Shown here in pieces: positions 6,777 through 13,390 of a stretch of 14,221 nucleotides of DNA. Location: positions 1 through 14,221 of the forward strand of contig CALAMC010000038.1 in assembly GCA_937925655.1 (NCBI GenBank), in the 5' to 3' direction. The notes beneath the pieces were generated by a model. The model saw only the letters and a program-made list of their open reading frames with translations, made no database searches and was not told the DNA's origin. The first letter of the stretch is position 1. Each line of letters starts with the position of its first letter. Source of the stretch: an uncultured candidate division Zixibacteria bacterium (GTDB lineage Bacteria; Zixibacteria; MSB-5A5; GN15; PGXB01). A program made the position numbers and the translations under genes.

Positions 6777-8807
6777 TTACGGACAAACCGGGTCGGGGCC
6801 GGGCGGGATACCATAAATGTTGTCAATCAGGTATAAAATATCCAGAAGATTAATATCGCCGTCATTATTCATATCGCCCGCCTGCATCACCGGGTACGGC
6901 TGCGGCCCGTCGCTGTACAAAAAGGCAATCAGGTACAGAATATCGATAAGATTCTTAAACCCGTCGTCATTGGCGTCGCCGCACATATATTCACAGGCAT
7001 CGCCGATGCCATTGCTATCGCCGTCTTCCTGCAATGGATTATAATTGAACGGGCAGTTATCGTCGATGTCGAGTATCCCGTCGTCATCGTCATCATCGTC
7101 ACAAACGTCGCCCAGCAGGTCGCCATCGTTGTCGGCTTGGTTGGGGTTATAATCGTTCGGGCAGTTATCGCAGGCGTCGCCGATCCCGTCACCGTCGATG
7201 TCGGCCTGTGACGAATTGGCCAATCCGGGGCAATTGTCCACGTCATTGCAGATGCCGTCGCCGTCGGGGTCGTTTTCGGGATCATTGGGGCACAGATCAC
7301 AGACATCGCCGATGCCGTCACCGTCGCTGTCGAGCTGATCGGCGTTGGCATCGTTCGGGCAATTATCACAGACGTTGCCGACACCGTCACCGTCGGCGTC
7401 AGCCTGATCGGCATTAGGCATATCGGGGCAATTGTCACAGGCATCGGACAGCCCGTCGCCGTCACTGTCGGCCGGCTCCAGGTATTCGAAAGAGATTTCG
7501 TGTTCGGTAGTTCCGTCGACCTGATAGGCCGCTTTTTGGCCGCCGTTAGCTATGGCAGAATTGCGGTACTCGGAAAGTACGGATTCATGGAATTGCGACA
7601 CTTGGATTGCTTCCGACCAGGTAACACCGGCGTTGCAGGTATAGGCTGCATACAGGGCGTCGCCTTTCGTATACGTGCAGACATATTCCGCTCCGCCGAC
7701 GTGGGCGATCCGGGGGTGGCTTTCGGCTTCAGATGTGGCGGCGACAATCGAGAAACCCTCAAAATCGGTGAAGGCCGGATTAGTGGTGTACCAACAGATA
7801 ATATCGGTGTCGGTCGGATCCGATGCATTATACGCCGAGCCAACCACCAATACGGTGCTGTCGTAGGCGGCGATATCCGGCTCGATGATGTTCATATCGG
7901 GGTCGGTGAAGGCCTTGACGAAATACACGCCGTCTTCGGTCCAGTCCCCGAAATTATGCTTTAAAGCAAACAGCTCCCATTGGCCGGTGGCGACATTGTA
8001 GCGGTCATAGACCGAAAGCGCCCATCCGGCGACACGATCGATTGTGGCGGCCGTCGTGGCACAACCCTCGTAGTCTTTATACCAGCTTATATAGGTATGG
8101 CCGGTGCTGTTGATTTGATAGAATATTATCGGAATATCATCATAAACCGACGGCGGCGCATTGCGGCTGATGACCGCCGAAATAAAACCCCAGTTCCATG
8201 ATTGCTGTCCATCATCGGAAGCGATGTCGGTCATTTTCATATTATAGAATCCGGATTCCGTCCAGACGGCATAACTGCCGCTCCACGTCGTAGGGGTGGT
8301 CGGGTCAGGGAAACGAAGCAGAACGAAGGTCCCGCCGCCGCCCCATGACAGCGGGGGCAGGAAAGTCCCGTTCATGTAAGACCCATAGCCGCGCCAGTCA
8401 ACGGACGGATACTTGGCGCCGGCCAGATCGTGATAACAGCACGTTGACCAGCTGGCGCCGTTATTGGTCGAATAGTGCCAGAAAACATAGCCGGGATAAA
8501 CCCCGTCGGTGTATTCGTAGCCAAGCAGGACGGTATCGTTGAAAGCATCGCCCAGAGCGGGGTGGTATTTGCCCGGTTCAGAAAGTTTTTTGTTTTCCAA
8601 TGACGGCAAAAAATTCTGTGGCATGTCGATCAGGGGAGAAGGCGATTGCAGCCGCTCTTCAACCAGTGGCGGCTTGGAAGAATGGCTTTCAAAATTATAA
8701 CTTTTGGTATCCGGGATTTCGCGGTCAACCACGGATACGTTTTCGGCCTTGATGTTAATCGATAAAAGCAACAGACCGGCAAGCATAATAACGGTATGGC
8801 GGGTCAT
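6777..8807 (-). CDS. Exported multidomain protein: beta-propeller-like region, thrombospondin type 3 repeats, C-terminal dockerin-like pair
   Basis: ATG at 8807 has GGAGG 7 nt upstream; the product is 676 residues. Residues 1-21 are a signal peptide (ending IKA-E). Residues about 80-440 contain BNR or sialidase-like strands with Asp-box-like pieces (STNNGASWS, 113-121; CNAGVTWSE, 391-399) and many Trp/Tyr motifs, suggesting a beta-propeller; sialidase catalytic residues cannot be confirmed. Residues 446-605 are six to seven thrombospondin type 3 repeats (D.DGDG.GD.CDNCP), which coordinate calcium and form a rigid stalk. Residues 609-667 are two dockerin-like repeats (GDANDDGFKNLIDI and GDMNNDGDINLLDI). 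The last residues are PPGPDPVCP. The gene has its own promoter and terminator. It is probably a calcium-stabilised surface or secreted protein; ligand or enzyme activity is unknown. Dockerins classically bind cohesins, but none is visible here. Confidence 0.93.
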   Translation of the reverse strand: MTRHTVIMLAGLLLLSINIKAENVSVVDREIPDTKSYNFESHSSKPPLVEERLQSPSPLIDMPQNFLPSLENKKLSEPGKYHPALGDAFNDTVLLGYEYTDGVYPGYVFWHYSTNNGASWSTCCYHDLAGAKYPSVDWRGYGSYMNGTFLPPLSWGGGGTFVLLRFPDPTTPTTWSGSYAVWTESGFYNMKMTDIASDDGQQSWNWGFISAVISRNAPPSVYDDIPIIFYQINSTGHTYISWYKDYEGCATTAATIDRVAGWALSVYDRYNVATGQWELFALKHNFGDWTEDGVYFVKAFTDPDMNIIEPDIAAYDSTVLVVGSAYNASDPTDTDIICWYTTNPAFTDFEGFSIVAATSEAESHPRIAHVGGAEYVCTYTKGDALYAAYTCNAGVTWSEAIQVSQFHESVLSEYRNSAIANGGQKAAYQVDGTTEHEISFEYLEPADSDGDGLSDACDNCPDMPNADQADADGDGVGNVCDNCPNDANADQLDSDGDGIGDVCDLCPNDPENDPDGDGICNDVDNCPGLANSSQADIDGDGIGDACDNCPNDYNPNQADNDGDLLGDVCDDDDDDDGILDIDDNCPFNYNPLQEDGDSNGIGDACEYMCGDANDDGFKNLIDILYLIAFLYSDGPQPYPVMQAGDMNNDGDINLLDILYLIDNIYGIPPGPDPVCP
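6993..7472 (-). repeat. Thrombospondin type 3 repeat block
   Basis: This segment encodes six to seven units of 21-23 residues, each with a DxDGDG calcium loop and a CDNCP-type Cys pair. The fourth unit is shortened and a run of seven Asp (residues 570-576) interrupts the sixth. The regular 63-69 bp period gives the DNA a repetitive look and open antisense frames. Confidence 0.85.
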
Positions 8808-8876
8808 AAGGAAACCTCCGTGTATAAGGGCCTTGTCGCAAAACCATGATGACAGGCAATTATGCGGTACATTTAT

Positions 8877-8904
8877 AAGATATGATTTGGAGCCGGGGTG
8901 TCAA
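8877..8904 (-). promoter_or_regulatory. Probable sigma70-type promoter for the thrombospondin-repeat protein gene
   Basis: Minus-strand TTGACA (8904-8899) is followed by a 16-nt spacer and TATCTT (8882-8877), a four-of-six -10 match. A TATAAA-like stretch a few bases further on is at too long a spacing. The leader would be about 65 nt. It diverges from the plus-strand promoter at 8990, about 85 nt away. Confidence 0.55.
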
Positions 8905-8989
8905 CGAATATGATTGAAGACCATGCCGATCGGGTCACCCTTTAGAAGGGACGAAAGCTAAATTCTGATAATGGATTATAAAATTTTTA

Positions 8990-9017
8990 TTGACAATGCC
9001 GAATATGAAGATATATT
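8990..9017 (+). promoter_or_regulatory. Promoter of the leader peptide / ABC exporter unit
   Basis: TTGACA (8990-8995), a 16-nt spacer and TATATT (9012-9017, five of six matches) form a strong sigma70-type promoter in AT-rich DNA. Transcription would begin near 9024, about 65 nt before the leader ORF. No comparable promoter is visible between the terminator at 9233 and the ABC gene at 9284, so this is the likely source of the exporter mRNA too. Confidence 0.75.
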
Positions 9018-9090
9018 TGCAACATATTTAAGGCTAAACCGTATATTAGAAAAATGCTGATTTAACCTTTAACCGACGCGAGGAAGTTTA

Positions 9091-9177
9091 ATGCTGAAAA
9101 GCCAGACTAATTTTCTGCTGACTACGATCATCGTAGGCCTCGGTATTTGCGGCGGTGGAGGAAAATCTGCATTGTGA
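9091..9177 (+). CDS. Putative 28-residue leader peptide of the ABC exporter operon
   Basis: ATG at 9091 is preceded by GAGGAA at good spacing; the ORF ends at TGA 9175-9177. The peptide begins MLKSQTNFLLTTIIVG, has a hydrophobic stretch at 8-19 (FLLTTIIVGLGI), then Cys20, four Gly, and ends KSAL. It lies between a strong promoter and an intrinsic terminator, with the ABC genes next. Codons 19-22 carry the 9-nt sequence that can pair with the terminator, and the stop codon lies inside another hairpin. This arrangement fits a regulatory leader peptide whose translation controls readthrough. The run of hydrophobic and beta-branched residues (TTIIV) recalls drug-dependent arrest peptides such as ErmCL, but no arrest motif can be proved. 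Alternatives are a small membrane peptide with its own role, or a non-coding RNA in which the ORF is chance. Confidence 0.6.
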   Translation: MLKSQTNFLLTTIIVGLGICGGGGKSAL

Positions 9178-9226
9178 AAATATTCACAAAGCTTTTAAGC
9201 CCGCCGCAACCGGAAAGTTCGGCGGG
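9122..9226 (+). promoter_or_regulatory. Candidate transcription attenuator (antiterminator / terminator switch)
   Basis: Four pairings were found by eye. Hairpin A is 9122-9127 with 9131-9136, inside the leader ORF. The antiterminator is TTGCGGCGG (9147-9155) with CCGCCGCAA (9201-9209), nine perfect pairs. Hairpin B is 9172-9178 with 9183-9189 (extended by GC pairs at 9169-9170/9191-9192 across a mismatch) and covers the leader stop codon. The terminator is 9200-9206 with 9220-9226. The antiterminator and terminator share 9201-9206 and so exclude each other. A ribosome finishing the leader would cover 9147-9155 and favour termination; one stalled near codons 13-15 would leave it free and favour readthrough into the exporter. 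This mechanism is inference. Confidence 0.6.
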
Positions 9227-9233
9227 TTTTTTT
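9200..9233 (+). terminator. Strong intrinsic terminator between leader ORF and ABC genes
   Basis: CCCGCCG (9200-9206) pairs with CGGCGGG (9220-9226); AAC/GTT extend the stem past one bulged C, leaving a 6-nt loop. Seven T follow at 9227-9233. It lies 22 nt after the leader stop and 50 nt before the ABC start. Confidence 0.88.
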
Positions 9234-9283
9234 ATTCCCGTCGACGCAAATCGAAAACGAAACTTGAATGAAGGTTGATTGCC

Positions 9284-11092
9284 ATGACGACGGAATTTTA
9301 TGAAGATGAAAAGGCCCAGGCCGACAAGGACATCAAATCCTCCCAGGCCTTCAAGCGGCTGTTGCCGTTTATCGCCCGCCACAAGCGGCGTCTGGCCGCC
9401 TGCCTGGCGCTTTTGACAGTCGGGACACTGCTTTCGATATACTGGCCGATTCTGATTAAACAGGCGCTTGACGTTGATATAAAGAACAATGACATCCGCG
9501 GATTATTAATAACGGTGTTGATGATTGCCGGCATTCAGGCCGCGACGCTGGTTATACAATTCATCCAAAGGGTCTGGCTGGAAACGGTCGGGCAAGACAT
9601 CATGCTGGAACTCAAGACGCGCCTGTTCGATCATGTCTTGTCTCTGGACGTGTCGTTTTTTGACAAGAATCCGGTCGGCCGACTGCTGGCCCGGATTGAG
9701 TCGGACACCGAATCGCTGCGAATGCTTTTTACCAACACGGTTGTTCTGCTGATCGGCGACGTGATCCTGATCACGGGAATTTATGCCGTCATGTTTTATT
9801 ACAGCTGGCGGCTGGCGGCAATTCTGGTGCTGATCGTCCCGATTATTTCCGCGATGGTTTTTGTTTTCGAGCGGAAAACCAGTCCGCGGTTTCTGGAAGT
9901 CCGTAAGCGTATGGCCGAAGTGACGGCAACGCTGACCGAATTTCTGCATGGTATGTCGATCGTCCAGATTTTCCACCGCGGTCAGTATGCCCGGGACCGG
10001 GTCAATACGGCCAACGAAAGAAAATTCACCGAGGACGTTTTTGTCAACACGGCCGTGATACTGTTTTTCAATACGGTGTTCTTTCTGCAGTATGTTATGA
10101 TCGGGCTGGTACTGTTTTTCGGGGCCTTGTGGATCAGCCAGGGACTGCTTACGGTCGGGACAATCAGTATGTTCATCATTCTGATCTGGCGCTCGTTTGA
10201 TCCGATCTGGCGGGCCTCGGAACAGTTGGCGAATATCCAGAAAGCCGTCGCCGGGGCCAAGCGGATTTTTGCCCTCTTGAGCGAAAAATCCAGCCTGCCC
10301 GACGCGGTGCATCCGGTATTGTGGCCGCGGCTCGAAAGCTCGATCCGTTTCGAGAACGTCTGGTTCTCATACACCGGTGACGACAACTATGCCCTTAAAG
10401 CCGCTACTTTCGAAGTTCACAGGGGACAACGGCTGGCGCTGGTCGGCATGACCGGCGGCGGCAAGACGACCGTTATATCGCTTTTGTTGCGCCTGTATGA
10501 CCCGCAGAAAGGGCGGATACTGGTGGACGGCATCGATATACGTGATATATCCAAAACCGAACTGCGGCGGCGGTTCGCACTGGTATTGCAGGATATATTC
10601 CTCTTTCCCGGGGACGTCCGGTCGAACATCTCACTCGACGCCGACGACGTCACCGAAGAGCAGATTATCGGCGCCGCGCGGACGGTTGCGGCCGACCGGT
10701 TTATCGGACGTCTGCCACAGGGGTACAAAACCGAAGTGTCAGAAAAAGGCGCCAATTTCAGTCGGGGAGAAAGACAGCTTCTGTCATTCGCCCGGGCGCT
10801 GGTGGTCAATCCCGACGTGTTACTTTTGGACGAGGCCACCAGTTCGGTTGACCCCGAGACGGAGCGGACCATCCAGGAATCGCTGAAACGTCTCATGGAG
10901 GGCCGTACATCGATAATAATTGCGCATCGTCTGTCGACTATTCTGGACGTGGATCAGATTCTGGTTATCAGGCGAGGCGAGATAATAGAACGAGGAACAC
11001 ATATAGAACTTATTTTGCAGAACGGCTATTATTCAAAGCTGTTTCATCTGCAGTTTAAGAATAGAAATGGGGTGGTTACCCATGCTGGATAA
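9284..11092 (+). CDS. Heterodimeric ABC exporter half-transporter with catalytic Walker B Glu (TM288/BmrD-like)
   Basis: ATG at 9284 was chosen with AAGG 9 nt upstream; the in-frame TTG at 9275 abuts that site. The 602-residue product has a type I exporter membrane domain (about 25-325, six predicted spans) and an ATPase domain (about 353-590). The ATPase has A-loop Tyr363, Walker A GMTGGGKT (388-395), Q-loop Gln436, Walker B LLLDEA with Glu517, and switch His548. The signature motif is FSRGERQ (492-498) rather than LSGGQ, a degenerate form. Together with the next gene it should form a membrane heterodimer that exports small molecules, lipids or drugs using ATP. Here the Walker motifs are intact and the signature is altered; the partner shows the reverse. 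Its expression probably depends on readthrough of the upstream terminator. The substrate cannot be read from sequence. Confidence 0.95.
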   Translation: MTTEFYEDEKAQADKDIKSSQAFKRLLPFIARHKRRLAACLALLTVGTLLSIYWPILIKQALDVDIKNNDIRGLLITVLMIAGIQAATLVIQFIQRVWLETVGQDIMLELKTRLFDHVLSLDVSFFDKNPVGRLLARIESDTESLRMLFTNTVVLLIGDVILITGIYAVMFYYSWRLAAILVLIVPIISAMVFVFERKTSPRFLEVRKRMAEVTATLTEFLHGMSIVQIFHRGQYARDRVNTANERKFTEDVFVNTAVILFFNTVFFLQYVMIGLVLFFGALWISQGLLTVGTISMFIILIWRSFDPIWRASEQLANIQKAVAGAKRIFALLSEKSSLPDAVHPVLWPRLESSIRFENVWFSYTGDDNYALKAATFEVHRGQRLALVGMTGGGKTTVISLLLRLYDPQKGRILVDGIDIRDISKTELRRRFALVLQDIFLFPGDVRSNISLDADDVTEEQIIGAARTVAADRFIGRLPQGYKTEVSEKGANFSRGERQLLSFARALVVNPDVLLLDEATSSVDPETERTIQESLKRLMEGRTSIIIAHRLSTILDVDQILVIRRGEIIERGTHIELILQNGYYSKLFHLQFKNRNGVVTHAG

Positions 11093-12875
11093 AATAAAAT
11101 GGTTCTGGAGATATTACCGGCGCTATCGTTATGTGCTTGCCGTGCTGATACTCCTGACCCCGCTTCAGGCGGCCTTCCAGGTCACCATACCGCGCCTGAT
11201 CGAATTCATGGTCGATTATGTCAAAACCGGGGAGTTAACCAATAGTATCGCTATCCGGTTGAATGAATTCGGCGCCGGGCTGGGTCTGACCACGGCGGCG
11301 ACCTTCATGCTGGCGCTGATCATGATCGGCTTTATCGCCAGTTTCCTGTACGCCTTCGTTCAGGGACACCGGGCGTGGATGAACCTCCGGCTGGAGTGGT
11401 TATTCCGTCAGGAAGCGTTCAACGATATTACAGGTAAGGGACCGGATTTCTTCAATCGCTTTCGAACCGGTGATTTGGTTACACGGTTAACCGATGACGT
11501 TGCCGAAAAGCTGTCGTGGTTTGCCTGTTCCGGGATATTCCGGGCCTATGAAGCGCTTTTGATGGTCACCTTTTCGCTGGCCATGATGATGAGCATCGAT
11601 CCCAGGCTGACGCTGTTTTCGGCCGGGCCGTTGCCGATATTGATAATCATCTTTTTCAAAAGCGCCTCGGTGCTGGAGAAACGGTATGACTATCTGCAAG
11701 GCCGCATTTCGCGCTTTAACGACGTCATGGAAGCCTGCTTTTCAGGGATACGCGTGGTCAAGGCTTATGCCCGCGAAGACAAACAAAAAGCGGAATTCGA
11801 TACGGCCGCCAGAAACCGCCGCAAGGCCGAGATCTCATCGATCAAGGCCACGACTATAGTCGAATCGATGTACATGTATATCTGGCAGTTCAGCATCATT
11901 ATCGTGTTGCTGGCGGGCGGATATATGGTCATCACCAGCGGGCTGTCTTTGGGCAAGCTGGTAGCCTTCATATATTACGTGGTTTACATGGTTTTCCCGA
12001 TGTTCGACATCGGGCAATTCCTCGTGAAATCACGGCAATCGTCCGTTTCTATCGAACGTTTGAAGGCGCTGGCCGATGTCCCGCCGATGGTCGAGGATTC
12101 CGGGAGTGTCACCCTCAACGGGGATCGTCCGGGTCATATCCATTTCGACAATGTTGAATTCAAATTCCCTGAATCCGAGCGCAAGATTATCGACCGGATT
12201 TCAATGGATATCGTCCCCGGACAGACGGTGGCACTGGTCGGCAAAGTCGGTTCCGGCAAAAGCTGGCTGACCAACATGATTCCGCGACTGGTCAACCCGA
12301 CTGGAGGGAATATCCGCCTGGATGACCGCGACCTTCAGGAATTTTCGCTGGCCGATTTGCGCCGGATTATCGGTTATGTCCCGCAGGAGCCAACCCTGTT
12401 CAGCGATACGGTTAAAAACAACATCCTTTTCGGACGGACCGATATTTCCGAGGAGGTGCTCAATTGGGCCGTCGACGTGGCGCAGCTTAGAGATGAAATC
12501 GCGACTTTTCCCAAAGGATTGGACACGCCCATCGGGACACGAGGAATGTCCATTTCCGGTGGCCAGAAACAGCGGCTGTCGCTGGCCCGGGCCCTGGCCG
12601 GAAAACCGCGCATCTTGATTCTGGATGATTGCACCTCGGCGCTGGATTCGCGCACCGAGGATGCTTTGTGGAATCGTCTGCACGAAGTGATGCCCGATAT
12701 GACGGCGATAATGATTACGCATCGCCCGGATACCCTGCGCATGGCCGACCGGATATTCGTTCTCGATGACGGTCACCTGGTGGAATCGGGAACCCACGAT
12801 GAGTTGATTCAATCGGGTGGGCAGTACGCTCGGATTTATCGACGTTACGAATTGACCGAGCAGGTCAGCGGATAA
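11082..12875 (+). CDS. Heterodimeric ABC exporter half-transporter with Asp in Walker B (TM287/BmrC-like)
   Basis: The chosen ATG at 11082 overlaps the previous gene's stop by 11 nt and has GGGGTGG 6 nt upstream; ATG 11067 (five residues longer) is possible but has a poorer site. The 597-residue product has a six-span exporter domain (about 15-320) and an ATPase domain (350-590). The ATPase has Walker A GKVGSGKS (387-394), Q-loop Gln435, canonical signature ISGGQ (491-495), Walker B ILILDD and His547. Asp516 replaces the usual catalytic Glu. In the head-to-tail dimer this Asp site faces the partner's altered FSRGE signature, making one degenerate ATP site, while the partner's Glu faces ISGGQ, making one active site. 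This is the known design of TM287/288 and BmrCD. The gene overlap points to translational coupling and fixed stoichiometry. Confidence 0.95.
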   Translation: MLDKIKWFWRYYRRYRYVLAVLILLTPLQAAFQVTIPRLIEFMVDYVKTGELTNSIAIRLNEFGAGLGLTTAATFMLALIMIGFIASFLYAFVQGHRAWMNLRLEWLFRQEAFNDITGKGPDFFNRFRTGDLVTRLTDDVAEKLSWFACSGIFRAYEALLMVTFSLAMMMSIDPRLTLFSAGPLPILIIIFFKSASVLEKRYDYLQGRISRFNDVMEACFSGIRVVKAYAREDKQKAEFDTAARNRRKAEISSIKATTIVESMYMYIWQFSIIIVLLAGGYMVITSGLSLGKLVAFIYYVVYMVFPMFDIGQFLVKSRQSSVSIERLKALADVPPMVEDSGSVTLNGDRPGHIHFDNVEFKFPESERKIIDRISMDIVPGQTVALVGKVGSGKSWLTNMIPRLVNPTGGNIRLDDRDLQEFSLADLRRIIGYVPQEPTLFSDTVKNNILFGRTDISEEVLNWAVDVAQLRDEIATFPKGLDTPIGTRGMSISGGQKQRLSLARALAGKPRILILDDCTSALDSRTEDALWNRLHEVMPDMTAIMITHRPDTLRMADRIFVLDDGHLVESGTHDELIQSGGQYARIYRRYELTEQVSG

Positions 12876-12876
12876 A

Positions 12877-12925
12877 ACGGCCCAAAAGCCGTGGGGGACA
12901 AGCTTTTCAGCTTGTCCCCCTTTTT
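12877..12925 (+). terminator. Strong terminator of the ABC exporter operon
   Basis: Two nucleotides past the stop a small hairpin forms (12877-12881 with 12888-12892). It is followed at once by a perfect 12-bp stem (12893-12904 with 12909-12920, loop TTTC) and five T at 12921-12925. The main stem is symmetric, but the minus strand has only a short T tract after it, so it should act mainly on plus-strand transcripts. Confidence 0.9.
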
Positions 12926-12955
12926 GCGTTTAATGGGCTGGCATTTAAACGCAAA
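12923..12955. repeat. Second inverted repeat after the ABC terminator
   Basis: TTTGCGTTTA (12923-12932) is repeated inverted as TAAACGCAAA (12946-12955) around a 13-nt spacer. It starts inside the U tract of the operon terminator. No T run follows on either strand, so it is more likely an RNA-stabilising or binding structure than a terminator. Confidence 0.5.
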
Positions 12956-13000
12956 GGGATTTGTATCCATAATCGTCGGCCGGGCGCAAGCCGCCTTGTG

Positions 13001-13183
13001 TCATATTTTACCGCTCTCGGGTTGCCAGCGGCATAAATAACCGGCCGCAATCGGGAGCCGGACGCGCCAAAATGGAAATTGCAGATGGCGATAGTCAATT
13101 GATATCCTGCGTTCCCTGCAGAACCATAAAAACCAGCAATAAAACAACGCAATGGAAAGGGATATGGCACGGCCGACCACCAT
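13001..13183 (-). CDS. Possible small basic membrane protein (60 residues)
   Basis: ATG at 13183 has GGAG 7 nt upstream; an in-frame GTG at 13189 overlaps that region. The product begins MVVGRAISLSIALFYCWFLW, one membrane segment at about 3-22, followed by CRERR and an Arg and aromatic-rich tail (31-60) with a third Cys at 51. It lies about 110 nt downstream of a perfect sigma70-type promoter on the same strand, which no other gene in the region explains. The leader has a small hairpin (13220-13224 with 13229-13233). No family is recognised. No minus-strand terminator is evident, so its RNA may run antisense into the ABC operon's 3' end. The ORF is short and could be chance, with the promoter then serving a small RNA. 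Confidence 0.42.
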   Translation of the reverse strand: MVVGRAISLSIALFYCWFLWFCRERRISIDYRHLQFPFWRVRLPIAAGYLCRWQPESGKI

Positions 13184-13302
13184 GGTCACTCTCCGTTAAC
13201 TTAAACTATTTTAATCCCTTAGCGTTTGCGCTATAACAATTCCTTATGACCGGGAGCCGATAGATTCTAAAGCGGAAGCCCCGACTAATTCAATAACAAC
13301 GC

Positions 13303-13331
13303 ATTATATGCATCGATTCAGAATTTGTCAA
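13303..13331 (-). promoter_or_regulatory. Consensus sigma70-type promoter for the small 60-codon ORF or an RNA
   Basis: Minus-strand TTGACA (13331-13326), a 17-nt spacer and TATAAT (13308-13303) match the consensus perfectly. Transcription would start near 13296. It lies 60 nt past the stop of the dockerin-like gene at 13391 and points to the small ORF at 13183. Confidence 0.8.
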
Positions 13332-13390
13332 TAAAAATCGTCAAATGTCGGGCAGTTTATCACTTCCGACGCAACTTAAGGCATTCAATT

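Noticed and set aside
6993..7472. CRISPR-like regular DNA repeats
   Set aside because: The period comes from thrombospondin type 3 protein repeats; units are diverged and continuous with the reading frame.
8938..8950. CCCTT/AAGGG hairpin between the divergent promoters
   Set aside because: A 5-bp stem with a 3-nt loop is expected by chance and has no neighbouring signal.
9506..10312. Open frame of 268 codons on the minus strand
   Set aside because: It is antisense to the well-supported ABC subunit and has His/Gln/Arg-rich composition typical of a shadow frame.
12201..12812. Open frame of 203 codons on the minus strand
   Set aside because: It is antisense to the ATPase domain of the second ABC subunit, with no ribosome site or domain.
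12907..13170. 87-codon minus-strand ORF starting at GTG
   Set aside because: It has no ribosome site and runs through both inverted repeats behind the ABC operon. The overlapping 60-codon frame starting at 13183 has a better start and membrane segment.
13339..13371. Possible terminator after the dockerin-like gene at 13391
   Set aside because: Only 4-5 bp stems (CGTC/GACG or GTCGG/CCGAC) with long loops are possible before an ATTTTTATT stretch; too weak to call.
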